A stretch of DNA of 64,000 nucleotides from Pseudomonadota bacterium (GTDB lineage: Bacteria > Myxococcota_A > UBA796 > CAJQPC01). The DNA is taken from the NCBI GenBank assembly GCA_024228935.1, contig JAAESX010000309.1:62001-126000 (forward strand). Direction: 5' to 3'. The translations under genes and the position numbers were made by a program. The notes under the pieces are model-generated. The model did no database searches. It had not been told where the DNA came from and was given only the letters and a program-made list of their open reading frames with translations. Positions 25,837-33,868 of this stretch are shown here, in pieces (position 1 is the first letter of the stretch; every line of letters begins with the position of its first letter).

Positions 25837-26764
25837 CCTCGTCATGGAGCGCCAGTTCGGCGTCGGCGTCCGAGAGCGCGGTCAGCTTGGCCGCCGTCCA
25901 GCGGACCTCGGGCACGGGGTCCTCGAGGTGGGCGGCGAACGTGGCGGGTGGGGTGTCCTCGTCGAAGAACAGGCCCTCGAGCACGGCGATGCGGATGTCG
26001 AGCTCGGCCTCGGGCACGCGCAGCCGGGCTCCTCCGCCGAACGTTCCGGTGTGCGGGTGGGTCTCGACCGCCGCCGGCAGGATGGGCGAGGCGTAGCGAC
26101 CGACCACGTTGTCGCGGTCCTCGAGCGGCTCGCCGCGAAGCGTGGTGTCCGTGGCCCAGGCCTCGACCAGTCCATCGGTGTCCAGGTCGGACAGGCGAGC
26201 CGCCTCGATCGCCCAGGCCGTTCGGGCCTGCGCGGCCTGCCACTCCTCGAGCCCGCGGGTCGGGCCGGGATCGGCCACGCCGCTCCCGACGTACAGGTTG
26301 AACCAGGCGCGCGACATCAGGGTGTCCAGGGCCTCGGGTGCGACGCCCTCGGGGGCCCCCTCGAGCGCGGTGCTGACCACCTGGACGAACTCCGTCATGG
26401 CCGCCTCGACCTGCCCGTCGCTCGTCAGGTCCGGGTTCGGGGGCAGCCCCCACGCCGCGTGGGTGACACAGTTCCGGGCGAAACGACCGGCCTCGGCGCA
26501 GTGCCGCAGGGCCAGGTCCGTGAAGCCCCCACGTCCCAGCTCCTCGCCGGCGCGGAAGTGGCACTCGTCGCGCCAGGTCCCTTCGGGGGTCCGCAGGCAG
26601 GCCTCTCGGGCGGTCGCGTCGTCCCCGACATGGCCGGCGTCCGCGGCGGTCTGGACGTGGCAGGTCGTCTGCAGCGAGCTCAACGACAGCGTGGCGCAGC
26701 CTTCCAGCGTCGCGGGGGCCTCGAGCACGGGCTCGGAGGTCGAACAGGCGAGGAGCCAGATCAT
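25781..26764 (-). CDS. Lipoprotein with possible HEAT-like C-terminus
   Basis: 327 residues. Very short signal MIWLLAC with the lipobox Cys at position 7. The body has six or so cysteines (GCATL, TTCHV, EACLR, DECHF, RHCAE, RNCVT) in the N-terminal half, probably disulfide-bonded, and the C-terminus has HEAT-like helices (DPVPEVRWTAAKLTALSD). No family recognised. ATGA overlap with the upstream small lipoprotein gene; last gene of the minus-strand operon. Confidence 0.75.
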   Translation of the reverse strand: MIWLLACSTSEPVLEAPATLEGCATLSLSSLQTTCHVQTAADAGHVGDDATAREACLRTPEGTWRDECHFRAGEELGRGGFTDLALRHCAEAGRFARNCVTHAAWGLPPNPDLTSDGQVEAAMTEFVQVVSTALEGAPEGVAPEALDTLMSRAWFNLYVGSGVADPGPTRGLEEWQAAQARTAWAIEAARLSDLDTDGLVEAWATDTTLRGEPLEDRDNVVGRYASPILPAAVETHPHTGTFGGGARLRVPEAELDIRIAVLEGLFFDEDTPPATFAAHLEDPVPEVRWTAAKLTALSDADAELALHDEVSRAYVEFVRKEASRRRR

Positions 26765-27075
26765 TCGCGCTTGTGGTGGCCGAGGTGGGGCCGACCGACG
26801 ACCTGCTCGCACTGCCGCTGTCCGAGCGTGGTCGTGGCGCGCGCGCACAGTCGGGTGCCGGCGCTCGGGTTCCGGACGGCGAGCTCGACGAGGAGCAGGT
26901 CGCGCTCGGTCTCATCCGCGATCGACGCCAGGCGCTCCTCGAGCTCGCCGTTGGACTTCGGGAGCGGGATCGAGAAGTCGGCTCGACACACCGTGCGCTC
27001 TTCGAGGCCGGACAGCGCGGTGCACTCGTCGAACGACGTCGGCTCGGGCGTGCACGCCAGCAGCCAGAGGATCAC
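26761..27075 (-). CDS. Small Cys-rich lipoprotein
   Basis: 104 residues from GTG 27075. Signal MILWLLAC (lipobox Cys at 8), then five further cysteines with the pattern DECTAL...TVCRAD...RLCARA...RQCEQV, also seen in the adjacent 327-residue lipoprotein. It may be a short relative of that protein. GTGA overlap with the enoyl-CoA hydratase and ATGA overlap with the next lipoprotein. Function unknown. Confidence 0.65.
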   Translation of the reverse strand: MILWLLACTPEPTSFDECTALSGLEERTVCRADFSIPLPKSNGELEERLASIADETERDLLLVELAVRNPSAGTRLCARATTTLGQRQCEQVVGRPHLGHHKRE

Positions 27076-27896
27076 GAGGTGAACGGCTTCCGCGAGCCCC
27101 AGGGCGGAGCCTCGCCCTTGCGGATGGCGGCGAAGTTCTCGCGCCCGATGGCGGCCTCGCCCGAGTCCAGGCAGTGCTCGTAGGCCTGTGCTTCGAGCTC
27201 CTCTCGGTCGGCTGGGGCGAGCCCGACGCATCCGAGCGCGGCTGTCTTGAAGGCCGAGATCGCGGTGGGGGACTTCTTCGCCACCATCGCGGCCAGCTCG
27301 TGCGCCCTCGCCAGTCCGGCGTCGACGTCGGCCGTCACCTCCTGGACCAGGCCGATGCGGGCGGCCTCGGCGGCGGAGATCCGCTCGCCCGTCATGCCCA
27401 GCCGCATCGCCTGCGGGAGCCCGATCAGGGTGGCGAGCTCGGAGCTTCCCCCGGCACCGGGCAGGATGCCGAGGCCGGTCTCGGGGAGCCCGAAGACCGC
27501 CTGCTCGGCGGCGATCCGGTAGTCACAGGTGATGAGGTACTCGGTGCCCCAGCCCAGCGCGACGCCGTTGACGACGGCCACATGGAACAGCGGGAGTCGG
27601 CGCAGGCGCGCGAGCGTCCGGCGCTGGTAGCGGACGTGCGCGGCGACCTCGTCGCGGGTCCAGCCCCCGCGCTCGGTCACGTTGGCCCCGGCGATGAAGA
27701 TGGGGGTGCCGCGGCGGCTCACGCGGCGGCTGGTCGTGATGAGCGCGCGGACATCGCTGGCCGCGAGGTCCTCGATCAGGCCCTCGAAGGCCGCGAGCTG
27801 GTCGCGCCCCATCTCGTTGGCCTTGCCGTGGTCGAGCGTCAGGACGGCGGTGTGGCCATCACGCACGAGGTCGAATCGGAAGTCGCTCATCGTCAC
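27072..27896 (-). CDS. Enoyl-CoA hydratase/isomerase family protein
   Basis: 274 residues, crotonase fold. Oxyanion-hole motif FIAGANVTE near 68-76 and GVALGWGTEYLITCDYRIA near 110-128. Potential catalytic acids are the E in GTEYL and the E in FGLPETGLG, matching the two Glu of hydratases. No signal peptide. It sits unexpectedly inside a lipoprotein operon and overlaps both neighbours by four bases. GTG start at 27896, with an ATG two codons later. Confidence 0.87.
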   Translation of the reverse strand: MTMSDFRFDLVRDGHTAVLTLDHGKANEMGRDQLAAFEGLIEDLAASDVRALITTSRRVSRRGTPIFIAGANVTERGGWTRDEVAAHVRYQRRTLARLRRLPLFHVAVVNGVALGWGTEYLITCDYRIAAEQAVFGLPETGLGILPGAGGSSELATLIGLPQAMRLGMTGERISAAEAARIGLVQEVTADVDAGLARAHELAAMVAKKSPTAISAFKTAALGCVGLAPADREELEAQAYEHCLDSGEAAIGRENFAAIRKGEAPPWGSRKPFTS

Positions 27897-28612
27897 TCCA
27901 GTCGTAGACCGTCACCCAGCGTCTCGCTCAGCAGGGTGGCGGCGTCGCCCGGCTCGTTGCCGGACAGGTACAGGGTCTCGAGGCCTTCGGTGGCCGCCAG
28001 CGCGGCGGCCCCCGTCGGTCCGATGTCGTTGCTCGCCAGCAACAGCGTCTCGTAGCGTCCCCCGCTGAGCGAGATGGCGCCGGCGTCCCCGACGCCGTTC
28101 CAGCCCAGGTGCAGGGTGTCGAGTGGGCGGGCGGCCAGCGCGGTGGCGCCCTCGTCCCGAAGCGCGTTGCTGTCGAGGACGAGCTTCTCGAGCGCGGGAA
28201 GGCCGGTGGCCAGCGAGGCCCCGGACTCCGGGCCCAGGCGGTTCCGCGTCAGGTCGAGCACCTGGAGCTGGTCGAGCTCGCCCGCCACCAGCGCAGCGAC
28301 GCCGGCGTCCTGCAGGCCGTTGCCGTCGATGTAGGCCCGGCCAGGGCCGAGTCGGAGCTCCTTCAGGGCCCCGAGCTGGGCCAGCGCGACCGCGCCCCGG
28401 GTGCCGACCAGGTTGCCGGTCAGATCCAGCTCCTCGAGCTCGCGGCCGTGCTCGAGCAGGAGCTCGCCGATCTCCGGACCGAGGCCCCGATCGACGAGGG
28501 TCAGCTCGGTCTGGCCGACCAGGGCGCCGTCCTCGACGAGCCGTCGGATGTCGTCGTAGCGGGTCGCCTCGCCCAGGGTCGAGGGGCCGCAGCCCAGCAG
28601 CAGGAGCCACAC
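27893..28612 (-). CDS. Leucine-rich repeat lipoprotein
   Basis: 239 residues. The GTG start is fixed by an in-frame TAG three codons upstream, so the signal is only MWLLLLGC (Cys at 8). Six or seven ribonuclease-inhibitor-type leucine-rich repeats follow (LEELDLTGNLVGTRGAVAL, LQVLDLTRNRLGPESGASL and so on). Surface or periplasmic protein-binding role likely. Downstream of a second leucine-rich lipoprotein by nine bases. Confidence 0.8.
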   Translation of the reverse strand: MWLLLLGCGPSTLGEATRYDDIRRLVEDGALVGQTELTLVDRGLGPEIGELLLEHGRELEELDLTGNLVGTRGAVALAQLGALKELRLGPGRAYIDGNGLQDAGVAALVAGELDQLQVLDLTRNRLGPESGASLATGLPALEKLVLDSNALRDEGATALAARPLDTLHLGWNGVGDAGAISLSGGRYETLLLASNDIGPTGAAALAATEGLETLYLSGNEPGDAATLLSETLGDGLRLE

Positions 28613-28621
28613 CTGAGCCTG

Positions 28622-29413
28622 CTAATCGGTGACGATCGCGTCGTCGCCGAACGTGCTCTTCAGGTCACTCCACTCCTGCGCCGTCAGGCCGTTGTCGCGC
28701 AGGTCCAGTCGCTCGACGGTGGCGATGTACGGGCTGGTGGCGACCACGAATGCGGCGCGCTCGCCCGGTGACGTCGCCGACAGGTCGAGCTCCCGCACCG
28801 CGTCCATGCGCGCGCTGGTCACGAGCGCCTTGAACGGGGCCTCGCCCAAGGAGTTGCCCGAGAGATCGAGCACCCCGACCGCGCCCAGCTTCCAGGCCAG
28901 CACGCTGTCGATGGCTGGTCCGTCCAGGTCGCTCCGAGCCAGGGACAGGGAGCGGACGCCGCGCAGATCGGCGCGCTTCATCGCTGCGGCACCCAAGGCG
29001 CCGAGGCCACTGCCGGCCAGGTCCAGGTGCTCGACGCTGGACCACCAGTCGGCCCCGCCGAGCGCGGTGAAGCCTTCTGGACTGAACTGTGCTCCGGCGG
29101 CGTCCAGCGCGGTGAGGTCGGGCAGATCGGCGGCGGCCAGGGCTCGGGCGCTGGCGTCGTCCCAGGCCCCCGGGCGCAGGACGAGCTCGCGGACGGGGGT
29201 GTACTCGGCGGCGCCCAGTCGTCGCTCCAGCTCCGGCGCGTCCGAGGCCTGTCCGATCCAGGCGCCGACACGCGCGGTGTCGATGGTCCCACCGACCAGC
29301 TCTTCGAGCCCGGCACGCTCGGAGGTCGGCGCCTCGATGTCGTCGGGCAGCGGGGGCGGTGCCCACGGGTCCTCGTCGACGTCGCCCGAACAGGCCCAGA
29401 GCAGCCACCACAT
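28622..29413 (-). CDS. Leucine-rich repeat lipoprotein
   Basis: 263 residues. ATG start fixed by an in-frame TAG; signal MWWLLWAC (Cys at 8), followed by an acidic Pro-rich linker. Degenerate leucine-rich repeats follow (VEHLDLAGSGLGALGAAAM, VGVLDLSGNSLGEAPFKAL, VERLDLRDNGLTAQEW). First gene of the 29413-25781 operon. Probably paralogous to the next gene. Function unknown. Confidence 0.8.
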   Translation of the reverse strand: MWWLLWACSGDVDEDPWAPPPLPDDIEAPTSERAGLEELVGGTIDTARVGAWIGQASDAPELERRLGAAEYTPVRELVLRPGAWDDASARALAAADLPDLTALDAAGAQFSPEGFTALGGADWWSSVEHLDLAGSGLGALGAAAMKRADLRGVRSLSLARSDLDGPAIDSVLAWKLGAVGVLDLSGNSLGEAPFKALVTSARMDAVRELDLSATSPGERAAFVVATSPYIATVERLDLRDNGLTAQEWSDLKSTFGDDAIVTD

Positions 29414-29419
29414 GCGGAC

Positions 29420-29425
29420 GTTCTA
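29420..29425 (-). promoter_or_regulatory. TAGAAC box six bases before ATG
   Basis: On the minus strand TAGAAC ends six bases before the ATG at 29413, and its TAG is an in-frame stop. Putative leaderless promoter of the lipoprotein operon. Confidence 0.45.
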
Positions 29426-29473
29426 GCACAGCCGCCACGCGCGGCGGCCCAGGGGCTCGGTTACGGAGGCGGC

Positions 29474-31126
29474 ATGCGCGCTGACGACCTGGAACGACTT
29501 GGCACCGAGCACTTCGACGTCCTGATCATCGGGTGCGGCATCACCGGAGCCGGAGCGGCCCGCGATGCGGCGCGTCGGGGCCTGAAGGTCGCCTGCGTCG
29601 ACATGAACGACGTGGCGTTCGGTACCAGCAGCCGGTCGAGCAAGCTCATCCACGGCGGGCTCCGCTACCTGGAGCAGTACGAGTTCTCCCTGGTCTTCGA
29701 GGCGGTCAGCGAGCGCAAGACGCTCCAGAACATCGCGCCGCACCTGGTGAATCCGCTGGGGTTCATGTTCCCGATCTACTCGGGCAGTCGGGTCGGCGTG
29801 AACACCCTGCGGGCGGGCCTGTGGGTCTACGACGGGCTGTCGCTGTTCCGCAGCCCGAAGCTGCACGAGACGCTGTCCCCGCGCGAGGCGACCAAGGTCG
29901 AGCCGCTGCTCCAGCCACAGAACCTGAAGGGCGCGCCGCTGTACTACGACTGCGCGACCGACGACGCCCGGCTCACGCTGGAGACGGTGCTGGACGCACG
30001 CCTGAACGGGGCCTGCGTCGTGACCTACGGCAAGGTCAGCGCGCTGGAACGGGACGACTCCGGGCGCATCTGCGGCGCGTTCATCCAGGACGTGCTCGAG
30101 GGCGGGACCATCCAGGTCCGCGCGCGGACGGTGGTCAACGCGACCGGTCCCTGGACCGACCGGACCCGCGCTCTCGGCGCCGGCGGTCCGCAGCTGCTCG
30201 CCCCCACCAAGGGCGTCCACATCGTGGTCCCCGGCAGTCGGCTGCCGCTGCGCTACGCGGTCGTCTGCAACCACCCCGTCGACCGGCGGGTGCTGTTCGC
30301 CATCCCTTGGGGCACCGAGACCTACATCGGCACGACCGACACCTACTTCGAGGGCGACCCGGCCGACGTGGCCGCCGACCGGTCCGACGTCGAGTACCTG
30401 CTCGGGGCCGCGAACGCGTACTTCCCCAGCGTCCAGCTCGTCGACGAGGACGTCATCTGCACGTGGGCGGGGTTGCGTCCGCTCATCCGCCAGGAGGGCG
30501 CGAGCGAGAGCTCGGTCAGCCGCGAGCACGAGATCCACATTGGCCCGGACGGGCTCATCACCATCGCGGGCGGAAAGCTCACGACGTACCGGCGTATGGG
30601 CGGCGAGGTGGTCAGCAAGGCGATGCAGCTCATGGCGCTCACGGGCGAGGTCCCCCAGCACGTCCGGGACCCGAAGACCGGGCGCGAGCCGCTCCCGGGT
30701 GCCGTCGGGTGGCCCGAGGACGACGACCACGACGGCGTCGCCGTGCAGATCATCGACCTCTCCGGCGGACGGCTCCCCCCCGACTGCGCGCGGCACCTGG
30801 GCGACCGGTACGGGATGCGCGGCCTGGACATCGTTCGCCAGGCGATGAAGGACCAGCGGCTCCTGGCGCGGCTCGTGCCCGAGCGGCCCGAGATCCTGGC
30901 GCTGGTCGACTGGGCCGTGAAGATGGAGATCGCCGAGACGGTCACCGACGTGATGGTGCGGCGGACCCAGCTCTACTTCCGCGACATGGACCAGGGGCTC
31001 GGGGCGGTGGACGCCATCGCCGACCGCATGCAGGAGCTGCTCGGCTGGGACGAGCAGCGAAAGATCAACGAGATCCTGGCTTACCAGGCCGAGGTCGCCC
31101 GGAGCCGACGGTGGCGTTCGAGCTGA
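29474..31126 (+). CDS. glpD: FAD-dependent glycerol-3-phosphate dehydrogenase
   Basis: 550 residues. FAD motif DVLIIGCGITGAGAARDAA near 15-33, then FGTSSRSSKLIHGGLRYLEQ, the classical GlpD/GlpO signature, and TYIGTTDT plus GGKLTTYR further on. It oxidises sn-glycerol 3-phosphate to dihydroxyacetone phosphate and feeds electrons to quinone at the membrane. ATG 29474 has GGAGG four bases upstream. The last 16 bases overlap the next gene. Confidence 0.92.
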   Translation: MRADDLERLGTEHFDVLIIGCGITGAGAARDAARRGLKVACVDMNDVAFGTSSRSSKLIHGGLRYLEQYEFSLVFEAVSERKTLQNIAPHLVNPLGFMFPIYSGSRVGVNTLRAGLWVYDGLSLFRSPKLHETLSPREATKVEPLLQPQNLKGAPLYYDCATDDARLTLETVLDARLNGACVVTYGKVSALERDDSGRICGAFIQDVLEGGTIQVRARTVVNATGPWTDRTRALGAGGPQLLAPTKGVHIVVPGSRLPLRYAVVCNHPVDRRVLFAIPWGTETYIGTTDTYFEGDPADVAADRSDVEYLLGAANAYFPSVQLVDEDVICTWAGLRPLIRQEGASESSVSREHEIHIGPDGLITIAGGKLTTYRRMGGEVVSKAMQLMALTGEVPQHVRDPKTGREPLPGAVGWPEDDDHDGVAVQIIDLSGGRLPPDCARHLGDRYGMRGLDIVRQAMKDQRLLARLVPERPEILALVDWAVKMEIAETVTDVMVRRTQLYFRDMDQGLGAVDAIADRMQELLGWDEQRKINEILAYQAEVARSRRWRSS

Positions 31127-33120
31127 GCGAACTCTCCAGGCTGGTCCGCGGGGACCGGAGCCTCACGGCGACCTGCACGCGGGCGCTGTCGGGCCTGTCC
31201 GCGCGCGTCGACGCGCTGCCGACCCGCGAGCTGGCGCGAGGTGCGCTCACGGCCAACCTGCTCGAGAGCGGTCGCGACCGGCCGTGGCCCGTCGCGCTGA
31301 CCCGGCAGAACGACCCCCAGGACGCCGGCTACGTGCCGCGAACCCCGCTGCATCGGAACGTGAACCACCGGGACTGGACGGCCATCGGGCTGCCCGACCA
31401 CGACGCCTGCGGGCTGGTGGACCCCGCGGGGTGGCTGACCCCGGTTCCCCATGGCCCGTCGGTCGCCGTCTGGGTCGGGGATGCGCGTCGGATGTGGACG
31501 CTCGGGCCGCTCCCGGGCTGGGGGATCGACGAGGACCTGTCGCTGCGCCAGACGCGTCTGGACGGCGGGCCGTTCGTTCGCACGCTCGCCGAGCGCGCCG
31601 GGGTCCGGGTCCGGCTCGACTGCTTCCCCACCGTGGTCGACGGGGTGCTCGTGTTCGGGCTCTCGGCGCAGGTCGAGCTCCTGGCGCAGGCCCCGCGACC
31701 GGTGCGTCTCGCGTTCGCCGTGCGGCCCGCGAACCCCGAGGGCGCTGCGCCCATCTTCGACCTGGAGCGTCGCGACGACGGCTGGTGGACCGTCGACGGA
31801 CGCCCGTTCGTGCACGTCCCGCGTGCCGGCCACGACATCCGGGTCTCGTCGTGGACCCAGGGCGGCGTGTACGGGATGGTCGGCGGGCGGCTTCGTGGAC
31901 GCACGTCGCGCGTCCCGGTCGACGCGAACACCTCGGTCCGCTGTTCGGCCGGTCAGGCGACCGGGGTCGAGGTCTATCGGGTGAACCTGTCGCCGCGAGA
32001 GACCTTCAAGCGCACGGTCTGGTGCGCTCCCTCGGACCGGGTGGCCAAGGTCCTGAAGCGGGCCTCGGCGACGCAGCTGTTCTCCGGGGCACGTGCGGAC
32101 TGGCAGGGCATCGTCCGGTCCGGCGCCCGGCTCGAGCTGCCGGCGTACGGGCGCCTCATCGAGCACGCTCGGGCGACTCTCCTGGCGCACCTCGGAGCTC
32201 GGTCGCTGACCGGCTGTCGCGACTGGAACGAGGTGGCGCGCGGGCTGATGGCGCTCAACCGACTGGGGCATGGCCGGCGTGTGGCCGCGGTGCTGCGCGA
32301 GGTCGGCCGTCCGAGCGCACCCTGGATCCGGGCGGTGGCCGATCATGTCTCGCTGACCGGGGACCTGGCGCTCCTGCGCGATCTGTGGCCTTCCGTGCTC
32401 AAGGGCACGAAGTCCCTCGGCGAGCAGGTCGGGGACGTGGCCGCCCTGTGCGATGCCGCCCGTCTGGCGCAGCTGCTGGAGGTCCGTGAGGCGCGCTCGC
32501 TGGCGCGTCGGGCCGGCGAGCGCGTCGAGGCGCTTCGCGGAACGGATCACATCGCGGCGGTCTGGCCGTTCGGACTTCTCGCTCCCGGTGAGGTGAGCCC
32601 GCCCGAGGTGACGACGGTCGCCGGCCTGGGCGTGTTCGACGCATCGCGCGGCGGGATCAGCGCGAGTCGGACCTGCGAGCGGGCCCAGCTGCGGCTGGCA
32701 GCGGGCAAGAGGGCGGTCCGGACCCTCGACCACCTGAGCGACCAGGCCCGCCCGACTGGAGCTTGGCCCGAGGCCTTCCACCCCGCGCGGGGTGGTGTGG
32801 CCGGCTCGGGCGACAGTGTCCTGGCGGCCGCCGACGTCGCGCTTCTCGTCCTGGGTGCGATCCTCCAGGAGGACGGCGATCGCCTGCACGTGTTCCGCGG
32901 GACCGACCGGCGGTGGTGGGACGGCGAGACCGTGCTCGAAGGTGTGCCCACGCGCTTCGGACCCGTCGACATCACCGCGGGGCCTGGTCGGATGTCGGTG
33001 CGTGGCCGATGGCGCACGCGCCCCGGCGTGGTGTGGCACAAGCCCGAAGGGGTCGAGGGCCGACTCGTCGTCGGGGAGTCCGAGGTCTCCGGCCGCGGCG
33101 CCGAGCTCCGTCTGGGTTGA
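31111..33120 (+). CDS. Six-hairpin glycosidase-like protein
   Basis: 669 residues from GTG 31111. The first 330 or so residues form a beta-rich domain, and the rest is helical in the style of alpha/alpha-toroid glycosidases (GCRDWNEVARGLMAL, DLWPSVLKGTKSLGEQ, TGAWPEAFHPARGG near the end). No signal peptide. The W-P-E-A-F element could carry a catalytic acid. It might act on glycogen or another intracellular glycan, but the match is by overall pattern only. Overlaps glpD by 16 bases and is followed by a terminator-like hairpin. Confidence 0.6.
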   Translation: MAFELSELSRLVRGDRSLTATCTRALSGLSARVDALPTRELARGALTANLLESGRDRPWPVALTRQNDPQDAGYVPRTPLHRNVNHRDWTAIGLPDHDACGLVDPAGWLTPVPHGPSVAVWVGDARRMWTLGPLPGWGIDEDLSLRQTRLDGGPFVRTLAERAGVRVRLDCFPTVVDGVLVFGLSAQVELLAQAPRPVRLAFAVRPANPEGAAPIFDLERRDDGWWTVDGRPFVHVPRAGHDIRVSSWTQGGVYGMVGGRLRGRTSRVPVDANTSVRCSAGQATGVEVYRVNLSPRETFKRTVWCAPSDRVAKVLKRASATQLFSGARADWQGIVRSGARLELPAYGRLIEHARATLLAHLGARSLTGCRDWNEVARGLMALNRLGHGRRVAAVLREVGRPSAPWIRAVADHVSLTGDLALLRDLWPSVLKGTKSLGEQVGDVAALCDAARLAQLLEVREARSLARRAGERVEALRGTDHIAAVWPFGLLAPGEVSPPEVTTVAGLGVFDASRGGISASRTCERAQLRLAAGKRAVRTLDHLSDQARPTGAWPEAFHPARGGVAGSGDSVLAAADVALLVLGAILQEDGDRLHVFRGTDRRWWDGETVLEGVPTRFGPVDITAGPGRMSVRGRWRTRPGVVWHKPEGVEGRLVVGESEVSGRGAELRLG

Positions 33121-33138
33121 CCCGGCCCCCGGGTTTTT
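33121..33138 (+). terminator. Short GC hairpin with T-tract
   Basis: CCCGG-ccc-CCGGG followed by TTTTT directly after the stop of the glycosidase-like gene. A classical intrinsic terminator outline with a short five-base stem. Confidence 0.55.
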
Positions 33139-33151
33139 GGTCCGATAGGGA

Positions 33152-33868
33152 ATGGCCAACTCGTCCAAGCCCACGGTCTTGATCGTCGACCCGATCCTCG
33201 CGCGCTGCAAGCGTGTCCAGGAGGAGCTCGGAGACTCTGCGGACGTCGTCGCAGCGGCGAGCCTCAAGCACGCGCGAAAGGCCGTCCAGGGCAAGCTGCC
33301 GTTCCTGATCGTGGTCAGCCTGCACCAGGGCTCGGAGCATGGCCTGTTCGTCGGCCAGGAGCTGCGGCGGACCGTCGGCGCCGAGTGCCTCATCACGGTC
33401 TACGGTCGCCCCGCGGGCCAGAAGGTCTCGCAGCGCGGTCGGGAGAAGGCCGCGAAGATGTACAAGATCGACAGCTTCGTGCCCGCCGATCTGCGCGGCG
33501 AGGACATCACCGCCATCGCGTGGGCCCACCTGAAGGAGGCGGCGCGGGCTGCTGCGGCCCTGAACTCGGGCCAGGAGCCGGACGACACCAGCCTCCACGG
33601 GAGCCGGGGCTGGCGGGCGATCCTGGGGGCGAAGACCACGCGGGACCAGCTGACGGGTGTCGATGGCGCCGAACTCGAGCCGGTCGGCGTGATCGACGTG
33701 CTCAAGGGGCCGGCGACGGCCGAGAACTTCAAGCGGCTCATGACAGCGGAGATCGTCAAGGGTCGGGACCTGCCGGTCGAGGGCGAGCTGACGTTCGGCG
33801 ACATCCTGCAGATGCGCGTCTCGGCGAAGAACCTGAAGCGACTGGTCAGCGGGGACGACACCGACTGA
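33152..33868 (+). CDS. Degenerate response-regulator receiver-like protein
   Basis: 238 residues. The N-terminus follows a CheY-like receiver (PTVLIVDPILARCKRVQEEL, ending FLIVVSLHQGSEHGL). The phospho-acceptor Asp is replaced, because the strand reads VVSLHQG instead of xxDxxLP. The C-terminal 100 residues are unrecognised and helical. ATG 33152 follows GATAGGGA directly. Convergent with the TonB receptor gene; the two stops share TGATCA. Probably a phosphorylation-independent regulator or scaffold. Confidence 0.6.
   Translation: MANSSKPTVLIVDPILARCKRVQEELGDSADVVAAASLKHARKAVQGKLPFLIVVSLHQGSEHGLFVGQELRRTVGAECLITVYGRPAGQKVSQRGREKAAKMYKIDSFVPADLRGEDITAIAWAHLKEAARAAAALNSGQEPDDTSLHGSRGWRAILGAKTTRDQLTGVDGAELEPVGVIDVLKGPATAENFKRLMTAEIVKGRDLPVEGELTFGDILQMRVSAKNLKRLVSGDDTD

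Noticed and set aside
29533..31110. N-terminal extension that would make a 1195-residue protein over glpD
   Set aside because: It lies wholly within glpD in another frame and has shadow composition; the glycosidase-like protein starts sensibly at GTG 31111.
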